Shown here in pieces: positions 56,129 to 64,000 of a stretch of 64,000 bases of DNA. The stretch is from Aplectana chamaeleonis (taxonomy: Eukaryota; Nematoda; Chromadorea; Rhabditida; Cosmocercidae), in assembly GCA_029168955.1 (NCBI GenBank), contig JAPDOI010000211.1, positions 930,001 to 994,000 on the forward strand. Reading direction: 5' to 3'. How positions within the stretch are numbered: the first letter of the stretch is position 1; every line of letters begins with the position of its first letter. The notes beneath the pieces were generated by a model. That model made no database searches and was not told the DNA's origin. It saw nothing but the letters and a program-made list of their open reading frames with translations. The translations under genes were made by a program, and so were the position numbers.

Positions 56129-56637
56129 TAGTAGAACAGAGGCCAATCACGGGCGTACACATTAGGACGACCAGTTCCATTCAGCATGCGCTGCATTTAA
56201 GGAAATCCTGAAGAATCATAGTTAATGCATGTATTTTTTTCAAAGAGCACTCAAGTCTAGACAATGGACCATTTTTATGGTGTGTCAGCCTGCCACGACG
56301 TGTTCATGAATGCGGGCGAAGCCATGTTAGGATTCTGTCTCAGTGAAAAAATCCGGCTTTGATGTTTACACGAGTTACAATACGATGAACAACAGACGTT
56401 CCATCGCGTGCACACGAGGCTGCACGTTCTGACACGCTGACAACACTGTCTGGAGCAGTCATGGGTGTTAGAAGCCTTCAAAGCATGGATTCGACTCTGT
56501 TGAAGTTTGATATAAAGTTGCAAACATTTCAGAACGTGCACAGTAGGGCGAACGTGGCAAAACATCTTTGAATTAGTGCAGAATTTCTCAACTCCTTGTC
56601 GAGGCTCATAATCGCCTGTCTCAATCCCGGTTTTTTA

Positions 56638-57037
56638 TTAAGGACAGTGTTCATGATGGGTTCCAATTCCGAGTTCCCCAGTTACTATTAGATCAATCCG
56701 TTTGGCGCCATATGCTACCAAAATCACACAGATACTGCCAAGAGCGCATTGTGAAACGCCTTACTTCTGTTTAATAATTCTCCGCCCTGGACTTGTTTTC
56801 CAGTTGGATGAACTTTTTTCTCAGTGGGTATGACCCTGAAAAATATCGAAAGTAGAAGAATACTTTACGCAAAACAGTATTAGTCAGGGTCCAAAGCAAA
56901 GAACTACACAAGAAGGGTCCTTGTAAAAAATCAAAGTTTAAAATTGTAATGAATGTTTTTATACTAACTTTCTGCGAGCGTAGAAAATGAATCTGGAATG
57001 GATTGGCAGCGGGTCCCGCGTGGAAGGGCTGAAGCAT
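56638..57037. mobile_element. MITE left end with exon-like segment
   Basis: TTAAGGACAGTGTTCATGAT resembles the left end at 52729. The minus strand of 56780-56930 holds a segment similar to 52935-53090 (CTTTGGACCCTGACTAATAC; TTCATCCAACTGGAAAACAA). No right end was found; 57037-57480 is AT-rich, T-run sequence without a gene. Confidence 0.5.
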
Positions 57038-57699
57038 GCCTAAAGTGGTTTGGCTGCGGGCTCTGCGTTTTTTTTTGACCGTGTTAATTTGGTTTCACCC
57101 TGTCGTAATGCTGCTTTTTGTTTTCCATGGTATAGTTATTGTTTTTTTCGGTTTTATCAAGCTTTTTTTGTTTTTTTCTGTTTCTTTTTGTTCCTTTTTT
57201 AATTTCTAATTTTTGTTTGCTATTGTTATTGCTAATTCTTGTTGAGTTGTGTATAGTTGTGTATTCACATTTTTCGATCGTGTGTCCGAAAAGTATAATA
57301 GTGCCCCATTTTTTTGTTATTTCTGGTTCTCTTGGTAAAAACGCAGGTATTGGCACTATCTCAACCTTCGGAAACCACGGGAATTCCTCTTCTTACTAAT
57401 TTAGAGCAGATGAGAGGGCTGGATGCAGTGAAGGGCGTTCGTGGGCAGCGTTCGCTATGCTAAAATAATTTTCGGCATAAACGCAATGTTACACTTTTCG
57501 TGAGTCACGAAAAAGGGGCCAATTCACTCCTTGGATTCTAGTGGACGAAATTATTTGTGTCGAATTATGCCTGGGAACGTATCTGATGAGAATGCTGCGT
57601 AGGATGGAACGCTTGACGTGGAAGCAACAGCAGTATAACACAGAGCCTGAAATGGGGGGTACGCCGGTCTTTATTCTATAACCGTTCTGACTTACCTGT

Positions 57700-57915
57700 C
57701 TAGTAGTCTTCCAATGGGGAGGAATTAGTCTTCGATGTCCGCGAGCAGCTAATGCTGCAGGGTATTCCGACAGATCGCTCTCCGCCGAGGTAGAAACTGA
57801 AAATTCGAGGATTTCAGGACTTTCAGCACCAGTTTCAGCGTGCAACGTAGCGTTATGAACTGACGCATTTTTTTCATTTTGGTCTGCTTTTTTTTCTGGA
57901 TGCTTTATTTCGAGT
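57700..57915 (-). CDS. Possible exon, unrecognised
   Basis: A minus-strand open frame of about 70 codons runs to PPHWKTTRQ and is followed by GTAAGT, a good donor. Its middle, ESPEILEFSVSTSAESDLSE, is acidic and Ser-rich, which is unlike chance translation of repeats. No domain is recognised and the acceptor is uncertain. Confidence 0.3.
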
Positions 57916-57993
57916 CACAGACACGAAAAAACGCTGTTTAGAAGTGTCGATCAAGAAAACCGTTTTCGGACGATATTGTTAATATTTTCAAGG

Positions 57994-58081
57994 CTCTCCT
58001 CACTCCACTTTCATATTGTGGGGCTTTCCTCACTCCACTTTCATATTGTGGGGCTTTCCTCACTCCACTTTCATATTGTTC
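57994..58081. repeat. 30-bp tandem repeat, three copies
   Basis: CTCACTCCACTTTCATATTG followed by TGGGGCTTTC, three times in a row. Period 30 keeps reading frames open, which explains the 120-codon plus ORF over it. Confidence 0.9.
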
Positions 58082-59110
58082 CCTTTTTGTTGACGCGTTC
58101 TCAGACATTTGCCGAATTCGACCCCAGATCAAACGGGGTCTATCCCCAGATTTCTGTCGGGTTGGACCCATTAGCACTGATCCTCCACGTATTACCAAGT
58201 GAGAAGACATGGGGGAGAATAAATTTTACTTCTCCCTCTCTCCCCACCCACGTCGTCTCAGTTGAAAGAAGTGAGGGGCGAAAACGGAGACGGGTTCGAC
58301 CCGAAAGAAAGCAGCGGTCGCACCCGTTGATTTTCTGAGTTTGTCACGCGAACCAAATCACATTTGTATGAAAGACTTCTCTTTGATAGATTGTACTTGT
58401 ATTTCATTTTGCTATTCTATAGTTTGAATTTTCCTAACAACTGGAGTGAACGCTTGTGAAAATCAATCGAACTTAGTCTTCTGTCTTGAGGGATAGTTGT
58501 TAAGTACACATACTATTTTTCCCTATAATTTTGTAAATACCTTGCTAAATATGTAGAGAAGATTTTCTTTTGGGTACCACAAAGTACTTCCGAATATGTG
58601 GAATACGCAACGATTGTTTTCACTGTCTAGAAAGGTCAGCATACACAATCCTTTTTGGGAAATATTGTCGATTTTTTGAACATTCCTCAGCACTCTGCTT
58701 TCCTAATGTTGCCTTTCTGCTGCAACGTTTCTGTCTGAACCAACCAATTTTGCTTGTAACACCTCCTTTTTATAGATTCATGATTGAACTCGAATACAGT
58801 TTCAATCCGGTCACTGTTCTATAGGAATGAATATTCAAAATACTTTTGAATTTATCGAATATTCGGAAAACATAACAGTTCTTGATTCCGAATTAATCGG
58901 TTACTTCAAAAAACAAGTAGCTCACGAATGAATCGGATATTCGTGAAAAAGAATATCCGATGAACTCAAAAATCCTATGAATGAACTTTTTCGGATATTC
59001 TTTCGAATCGAAAAGGGAACTCCAATATTCAAATTATTTGAATATATATTTTATTCAATCCCAAGTCCTCACCACATTTATTACACTCAAACACATCACT
59101 ATCGTCCATC

Positions 59111-59237
59111 ACTGGATGAGGGATCGACGGGACGCTGCTTGGCGGGAAAAATTGCGCGATCCATAGCCACTCTCCCTTCGTTTTCCCGCGCGCAATTTAT
59201 CCCGCCAAGCAGCTTCGCGGCGATCCCTCATCCAGTC
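59111..59237. mobile_element. 127-bp hairpin MITE in unit 1
   Basis: ACTGGATGAGGGATCG at the left is answered by CGATCCCTCATCCAGT at the right, arms about 50 bp through GCTGCTTGGCGGGA and TCCCGCCAAGCAGC, with a loop of about 30. No coding function. Confidence 0.85.
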
Positions 59238-59329
59238 ATGAACGATACATCTCTACCTGATATTGTCGTTGCAGATACGGTCACGAATCATGATCCCTAG
59301 GATCTGACGCATGCACCGCATCTGGAGTT

Positions 59330-59480
59330 TTCTTCGAGGACGCTGCCTTTAGGCGGGAAATTAAAAGTGGATATTGCCTCCAGGTGCTTCTATGTATCTC
59401 TACATGGACCTCTTCCCCGGTAGCAACAAATATCGTCACTTTGCACCAATAAGCAGTAGGCGTGATAGGCGTGAAAATAT
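59330..59480 (-). pseudogene. Inverted paralogous exon fragment in unit 1
   Basis: The minus strand reads CKVTIFVATGEEVHVEI, close to CKVVTFFAVGDEIRVQI of the plus-strand exon at 61880-62340. DNA similarity goes on (AGAAGCACCTGGAGGCAATA against AGAAGCACCCGGAGGCAATC), but the frame is shifted after the first block. It is a decayed inverted paralogue of the same unknown family. Confidence 0.7.
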
Positions 59481-60973
59481 GAGTCAAAACGGCCATTCAT
59501 ATTGACATGTACAATTCTAGTTCTGATTCTAGCTTTTCTCTGAAAACAAAAACAGCCCGCGATCTTTCACTGATAGAAATCCCTCCGTTTCGGCAGCGAG
59601 GTTCTGCTGGTCGCAACTCGAAAAGGTTTCTCATTCGTTCGTCGATGCTCCCGCAATGCTCCATCGCGGAACCGCGAGGACATTCTACCAGTCTCGAACC
59701 AAGAGCGTACACCGTTCGTTGATCGAAACATCGTGTTGTCCAATAGCGATATCCCCTCGCGCACCGCTGGATGCACCGTCCGCGCGATTGTGCGGCATAC
59801 TCATGTGCCCAAACCCTGCTGGAGCTGCCGCGCCAGACTGCGTTACTGTGTTAGCTTCTTTATGACCCCACCCCCGTTTATTCGATTGTGCAGGATATTG
59901 GTTGTACGCATGCAACTGTAGGATTAATGACCTTAGGAACGACAACCGGTGCTTGATTTTATGAAAGTTTGCAATAGGAACAATTTTCTATGCTGATGTG
60001 GCATATCCTTTTTCGTTTGCAGGGAAAGGACTATATTGTTTGTGCAGCAATCTGTAAAATGACTGCTTCAAATCAGTTGCTTTTTTTGTGGGCTGGTAGT
60101 CACAGCAATGCAACGTCGTCTCAGTTGGAAGAAGTGAGGGGCGAAAACGGAGACGGGTTCGACCCGAAAGAAAGCAGCGGTCGCACCCGTTGACTTTCTG
60201 AGTTTGTCACGCGAACCAAATCACATTTGTATGAAAGACTTCTCTTTGATAGATTGTACTTGTATTTCATTTTGCTATTCTATAGTTTGAATTTTCCTAA
60301 CAACTAGAGTGAACGCTTGTGAAAATCAATCGAACTTAGTCTTCTGTCTTGAGGGATAGTTGTTAAGTACACATACTATTTTTCCCTATAATTTTGTAAA
60401 TACCTTGCTAAATATGTAGAGAAGATTTTCTTTTGGGTACCACAAAGTACTTCCGAATATGTGGAATACGCAACGATTGTTTTCACTGTCTAGAAAGGTC
60501 AGCATACACAATCCTTTTTGGGAAATATTGTCGATTTTTTGAACATTCCTCAGCACTCTGCTTTCCTAATGTTGCCTTTCTGCTGCAACGTTTCTGTCTG
60601 AACCAACCAATTTTTGCTTGTAACACCTCCTTTTTATAGATTCATGATTGAACTCGAATACAGTTTCAATCCGGTCACTGTTCTATAGGAATGAATATTC
60701 AAAATACTTTTGAATTTATCGAATATTCGGAAAACATAACAGTTCTTGATTCCGGAATTAATCGGTTACTTCAAAAACAAGTAGCTCACGAATGAATCGT
60801 ATATTCGTGAAAAAGAATATCCGATGAACTCAAAAATCCTATGAATGAACTTTTTCGGATATTCTTTCCGAATCAGAAAGGAACTCCAATATTCAAATTA
60901 TTTGAATATATATTTTATTCAATCCCAAGTCCTCACCACATTTATTACACACAAACACATCACTATCGTCCAT

Positions 60974-61101
60974 CACTGGATGAGGGATCGCCGCGACGCT
61001 GCTTGGCGGGAAAAATTGCGCGATCAATAGCCACTCTCCCTTCGTTTTCCCGCGCGCAATTTATCCCGCCAAGCAGCTTCGCGGCGATCCCTCATCCAGT
61101 G
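60974..61101. mobile_element. Hairpin MITE in unit 2
   Basis: Same hairpin as at 59111-59237; here the left arm pairs better with the right arm (GATCGCCGCGACGCTGCTTG). Confidence 0.85.
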
Positions 61102-61193
61102 ATGAACGATATATCTCTACCTGATATTGTCGTTGCAGATACGGTCACGAATCATGATCCCTAGGATCTGACGCATGCACCGCATCTGGAGTT

Positions 61194-61344
61194 TTCTTCG
61201 AGGACGCTGCCTTTAGGCGGGAAATTGAAAGTGGATATTGCCTCCAGGTGCTTCTATGTATCTCTACATGGAGCTCTTCCCCGGTAGCAACAAATATCGT
61301 CACTTTACACCAATAAGCAGTAGGCGTGATAGGCGTGAAAATGT
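61194..61344 (-). pseudogene. Inverted paralogous exon fragment in unit 2
   Basis: Duplicate of the fragment at 59330-59480, with the same frame shift (VATGEELHVEI here). The shift therefore predates the tandem duplication. Confidence 0.7.
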
Positions 61345-61887
61345 GAGTCAAAACGGCCATTCATATTGACATGTACAATTCTAGTTCTGATTCTGGCTTT
61401 TCTCTGAAAAAAAAAACAGCCCGCGATCTTTCACTGATAGAAATCCCTCCATTTCGGCAGCGAGGTTCTGCTGGTCTCAACTCGAAAAGGTTTCTCATTG
61501 GTTCGTCGATGCCCCCGCAATGCTCCATCGCGGAACCGCGAGGACATTCTACCAGTCTCGAACCAAGAGCGTACACCGTTCGTTGATCGAGACATCGTGT
61601 TGTCCAATAGCGATATCTCCTCGCGCACCGCTGGATGCACCGTCCGCGCGATTGTGCGGCATACTCATGTGCCCAAACCCTGCTGGAGCTGCCGCGCCAG
61701 ACTGCGTTACTGTGTTAGCTTCTTTATGACCCCACCCCCGTTTATTCGATTGTGCAGGATATTGGTTGTACGCATGCAACTGTAGGATTAATGACCTTAG
61801 GAACGACAACCGGTGCTTGATTTTATGAAAGTTTTGCAATAGGAACAATTTTCTATGCTGATGTGGCATATCCTTTTTCGTTTGCAG

Positions 61888-62340
61888 GGAAAGGACTATA
61901 TTGTTTATGCAGCAATCTGTAAAATGACTGCTTCAAATCAGTTGCTTTTTTTGTGGGCTGGTAGTCACAGCAATGCAACATTGTATGTGAATGAGCGAGA
62001 CACAAGTATGAGACTATCTCTTTGTTCAGCTTCACCGTTTCTCAATGCGACATTGTGCAAAGTGGTGACCTTCTTTGCTGTCGGCGATGAGATCCGTGTA
62101 CAGATAGAAGCACCCGGAGGCAATCTCCACTTACTTTCTCGTTCAAGCAATTCTCTGGACAGAATGATTGCAATAACTGAAAACTCCGACTTTATAATTT
62201 CGAAAAAAATTTCCTTTACGGAGTATCCCGCACTCAGAAATGACATGAACTTAAGAAGACGCATTGCAGTATATAGATTCAAAGATTCTGGCGATGAAAA
62301 CCTTGAAACTGATTACTTCGAGTTTAAATTAAATATAAAG
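61888..62340 (+). CDS. Exon of an unrecognised, locally duplicated gene
   Basis: A good acceptor (TTTTCGTTTGCAG) at about 61875-61887 opens an exon reading GKDYIVYAAICKMTASNQLL, then Cys and Asn rich sequence with possible N-glycosylation sites (NATLYV, NATLCK), CKVVTFFAVGDEIRVQI and a Ser-rich stretch. The alternation of hydrophobic and polar residues suggests a beta-sandwich extracellular domain; no family is recognised. The open frame runs on to 62526, but from about 62375 it is made of a dispersed repeat, so the real exon probably ends before. Unit 1 has a copy cut off at 60113. Confidence 0.6.
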
Positions 62341-62374
62341 AGAGATCTTCAGATTCTCCTTTTTTCAAACTTCG

Positions 62375-62545
62375 GCACAGCACATCAGAACTGCTGGAGT
62401 AGGAGGTGCTTGATAGGGGAAATCATGAACTATGTAACTCTCGAGGCCCTTTCTAGGCCCTTGAAGAAGACGTTCAGTCGAAACGTCAGGCCTTCAATAA
62501 AAGAACCACCTAGCAACCTCGTCTAGCACAAGATCATTAGATATA
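62375..62545. repeat. 165-bp dispersed repeat, copy 1
   Basis: From CACAGCACATCAGAACTGCT to CAACCTCGTC then TAGCACAAGA. It contains GAAGAAGACG ... CAGTCGAAACGTC flanked by AGGCCC and AGGCCT. Copy 2 lies at 62780-62950 in the same orientation. Confidence 0.85.
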
Positions 62546-62779
62546 TATTATATTCATTCAACAGACCCGTTGATGAACAACAGATCTGAGCGTTCCGCGA
62601 TCATGAATGACCTCTTGCCGTCTGTTCAGCTTTGCGAGTTGTAATCAAAATCTTCCTCACAGTAGCTCTCATTCTTGCGTACTGGTCTACTTGGAACCGT
62701 AGTGCGGAGCCCTGCTCTAAGGTGGAGTAACCTGGTGGGTTTGTTTGCCTTGTCCTGCTGAATGCGTCTGTGCTGCTTC

Positions 62780-62950
62780 TCACAGCACATCAGAACTGCT
62801 GGGGGAGGAGAAGCTTGATAGGGTAAATCATAAACTATGTAACCCTCGATACCCTCTTTGGGCCTCTGAAGAAGATGTTCAGTCGAAACGTCAAGCCTTC
62901 AATGAAAGATTCCACCTACCAACCTCGTCTGGCACAAGAACATTAAATAT
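62780..62950. repeat. 165-bp dispersed repeat, copy 2
   Basis: CACAGCACATCAGAACTGCT to CAACCTCGTC then TGGCACAAGA, about 85-90% identical to copy 1. 62951-63737 has no supported gene. Confidence 0.85.
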
Positions 62951-63737
62951 GTTAAGAGAGAAATAATCAAAATTCATTCCACCTTTTCTGTTATGAAACA
63001 AGGTAGCCCTCTGAATCAGCTAGAGAATCACTTTCAACTTAACTGTTTGTATAGAACATATTCCACCACGAGAATGATTCTGAAGGCCTCTTGATACTTT
63101 CAATTGTTCTATCCCAGAATATTGTTAAATGCATTTGGAGGTTACGTACGAGCGGTGAATCAGTCATTACGCTTCGAATTGCTCGCCGGTCAACCATGGC
63201 ATCAATGGTCTTGTGGAGCAAGAAGCGCCAGTGACAATATCCTGCAAGCCCATTCGGGAAGAGCTTCCGAAGCCAATTTGTGAGCGGAAGTTGATGATAA
63301 AGTCGTCCACATCACAACGTGACTGTGACTATGGCCCGTAGTAGACCCACCACTTAGTCAGGATCATCTGAATGGGTGATAAGACGAGCCCGAAACGATT
63401 CAGACAGGGCTCAGACGAGTCCGAAATCGTATCGAGCGATAGGTTGCATTGAAGCGGTCTGTCTTCCAAAGCCATGGTGATGGGGGCATGATGATACCTG
63501 TGATGACAAGACCAACCGGCCATTATTCTCTACGTGGTCGTTCACGAATCGACCAACTCCATGCTCCGTTTCTCAATAAATGAAATGCTGTTTGTTTCGT
63601 GGAAGCTGATATTGATTATGATACATTAATAAGCCGAAATCTCAACTGAATCATTTAAGTTACTCCTTTGCTCCTTAAAACGGCCTCGAGCACATTCCTG
63701 ACCTGGCACGCTGTTTCTCTCTTCTCTAGCCAAGAAG

Positions 63738-63779
63738 TCAGTCAGATCTGACTGAATCGATTCAGTCAGATCTGACTGA
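63738..63779. repeat. 42-bp perfect palindrome
   Basis: CAGTCAGATCTGACTG occurs twice, at 63739-63754 and 63763-63778, around AATCGATT. Each half is itself a palindrome, so the whole is a palindrome of palindromes. Looser versions (GATTCAG, CTGAATC) follow up to 63930. Confidence 0.95.
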
Positions 63780-64000
63780 GCGATTCAGCTTAACTTGTTT
63801 GTTGCTGACTTTCTCTGTTCAGCCTAGGTCGCTATCCTACAACACGTATTTCTGAAATGTGTGCGGCTCATCTGAATTCTTTTCAGAATATCGATTCAGA
63901 TAGGCTGAACTGAAATTTTTGCCGGCTTTACAACGGGCCTATGACTTATCGTGTATCGTACTTTTCTTAAAAACAAACCGCGTTCACGTAGCTGACTTGA

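Larger units (their letters stand above)
53612..56190 (-). pseudogene. GH27 alpha-galactosidase-like gene, interrupted by a mariner
   Basis: Minus-strand exons. From 56190: RMLNGTGRPNVYARDWPLFYY, cut by the mariner, then YIAGMKDQ to 54850; intron 54794-54849; exon from 54793 with ARNSRSIFHDGTGSWDLISS and PGGWNDHD, the GH27 segment around the catalytic acid/base Asp. After a frameshift near 54640 come VSADQAAVHMTLWLVSAA, then 54291-54423 (DLQQNRDVIVIDQDPLGIMG), 53985-54230 (NLYVKPVAPVVG, SYAVAVVNID) and last exon 53776-53612 (SVYFTLTSLGIL...LNVKLRPMSAKMMKLIV, stop). This is the normal order of the barrel C-terminal half and the beta domain of lysosomal alpha-galactosidase / alpha-N-acetylgalactosaminidase. 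The N-terminal half was not found. Not functional as it stands. Confidence 0.85.
58251..60113. repeat. 1.86-kb tandem duplication, unit 1
   Basis: From CGTCGTCTCAGTTGAAAGAA to CACAGCAATGCAAC. Unit 2 (60114-61979) repeats it at about 98% identity with small indels (for example 58570 to 60433, 59281 to 61145). The breakpoint falls inside an exon: unit 1 ends in the middle of the exon that is complete only after unit 2. Confidence 0.95.
60114..61979. repeat. 1.86-kb tandem duplication, unit 2
   Basis: Second unit, directly adjacent. Its right side passes without break into the rest of the plus-strand exon (61980 onward), so this is the original right junction. Confidence 0.95.

Noticed and set aside
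57139..57399. 86-codon ORF rich in Phe and Leu
   Set aside because: It is a T-rich low-complexity stretch; the hydrophobicity follows from base composition.
59497..61640. Several 60-95 codon ORFs on both strands in the tandem units
   Set aside because: They overlap each other, carry no motif and are duplicated only because the DNA is.
62375..62950. A bona fide hammerhead ribozyme
   Set aside because: Core-like words are present but stem II does not pair properly and there is no stem III loop between GAAAC and GTC.

Overview
This is a eukaryotic, gene-poor, repeat-rich window. It most resembles a parasitic strongylid (hookworm-like) nematode genome. That is an inference from short phase-0 introns (mostly 53-230 bp), moderate GC, nematode-type CR1-like LINEs, a BEL/Pao retroelement with a phlebovirus-type envelope region, a mariner, and a nematode-style histidine acid phosphatase. 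No bacterial operons, rRNA genes or CRISPR arrays are visible, and no convincing functional tRNA was found.

Layout. 1-3.5 kb: a 42-bp coding-type minisatellite, an array of GTTACATGTAAC palindromes, a large foldback, a MITE and a 114-bp tandem repeat. 3.7-8.65 kb: a nearly full-length CR1-like LINE on the minus strand, split in its endonuclease by an insertion of ATCCGAAT-type repeats that itself carries a foldback and a TG microsatellite. 8.8-12.4 kb: a 5'-truncated Ty3/gypsy element with its 3' LTR. 13-14.9 kb: an unrecognised 185-codon ORF and a broken MULE transposase. 15.9-24.5 kb: foldbacks, CRE-like sites, two exons of a protein tyrosine phosphatase, and a CR1 3' fragment interrupted by two MITEs. 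25.2-27.5 kb and 50.3-52.6 kb: two inverted copies of a 2.3-kb terminal-inverted-repeat element that contains the 3' end of a LINE reverse transcriptase. 28.8-37.2 kb: more MITEs and foldbacks and a decayed Tc1-like element. 37.8-40.1 kb: a histidine acid phosphatase gene with damage. 40.4-50.0 kb: a BEL/Pao element on the minus strand, next to an inverted piece of its own 5' end. 53.6-56.2 kb: a GH27 alpha-galactosidase-like gene on the minus strand with a mariner in its coding sequence. 58.25-61.98 kb: a 1.86-kb tandem duplication holding paralogous exons on both strands, continued by an open exon at 61.9-62.3 kb. 62.3-64 kb: a 165-bp repeat pair and a 42-bp perfect palindrome.

Host genes are few and mostly damaged: PTP (two exons seen), acid phosphatase (donor loss and frameshift), alpha-galactosidase (mariner insertion and frameshift), and an unnamed duplicated family at 58-62 kb. 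The window is therefore mainly a record of nested transposition. The element family with TTAAAGGCAGTG(T/G)TC(A/C)ACGAT ends occurs at about 20 sites and is the dominant repeat. Several insertions can be ordered because an interrupted LINE or an empty second copy shows the original sequence.
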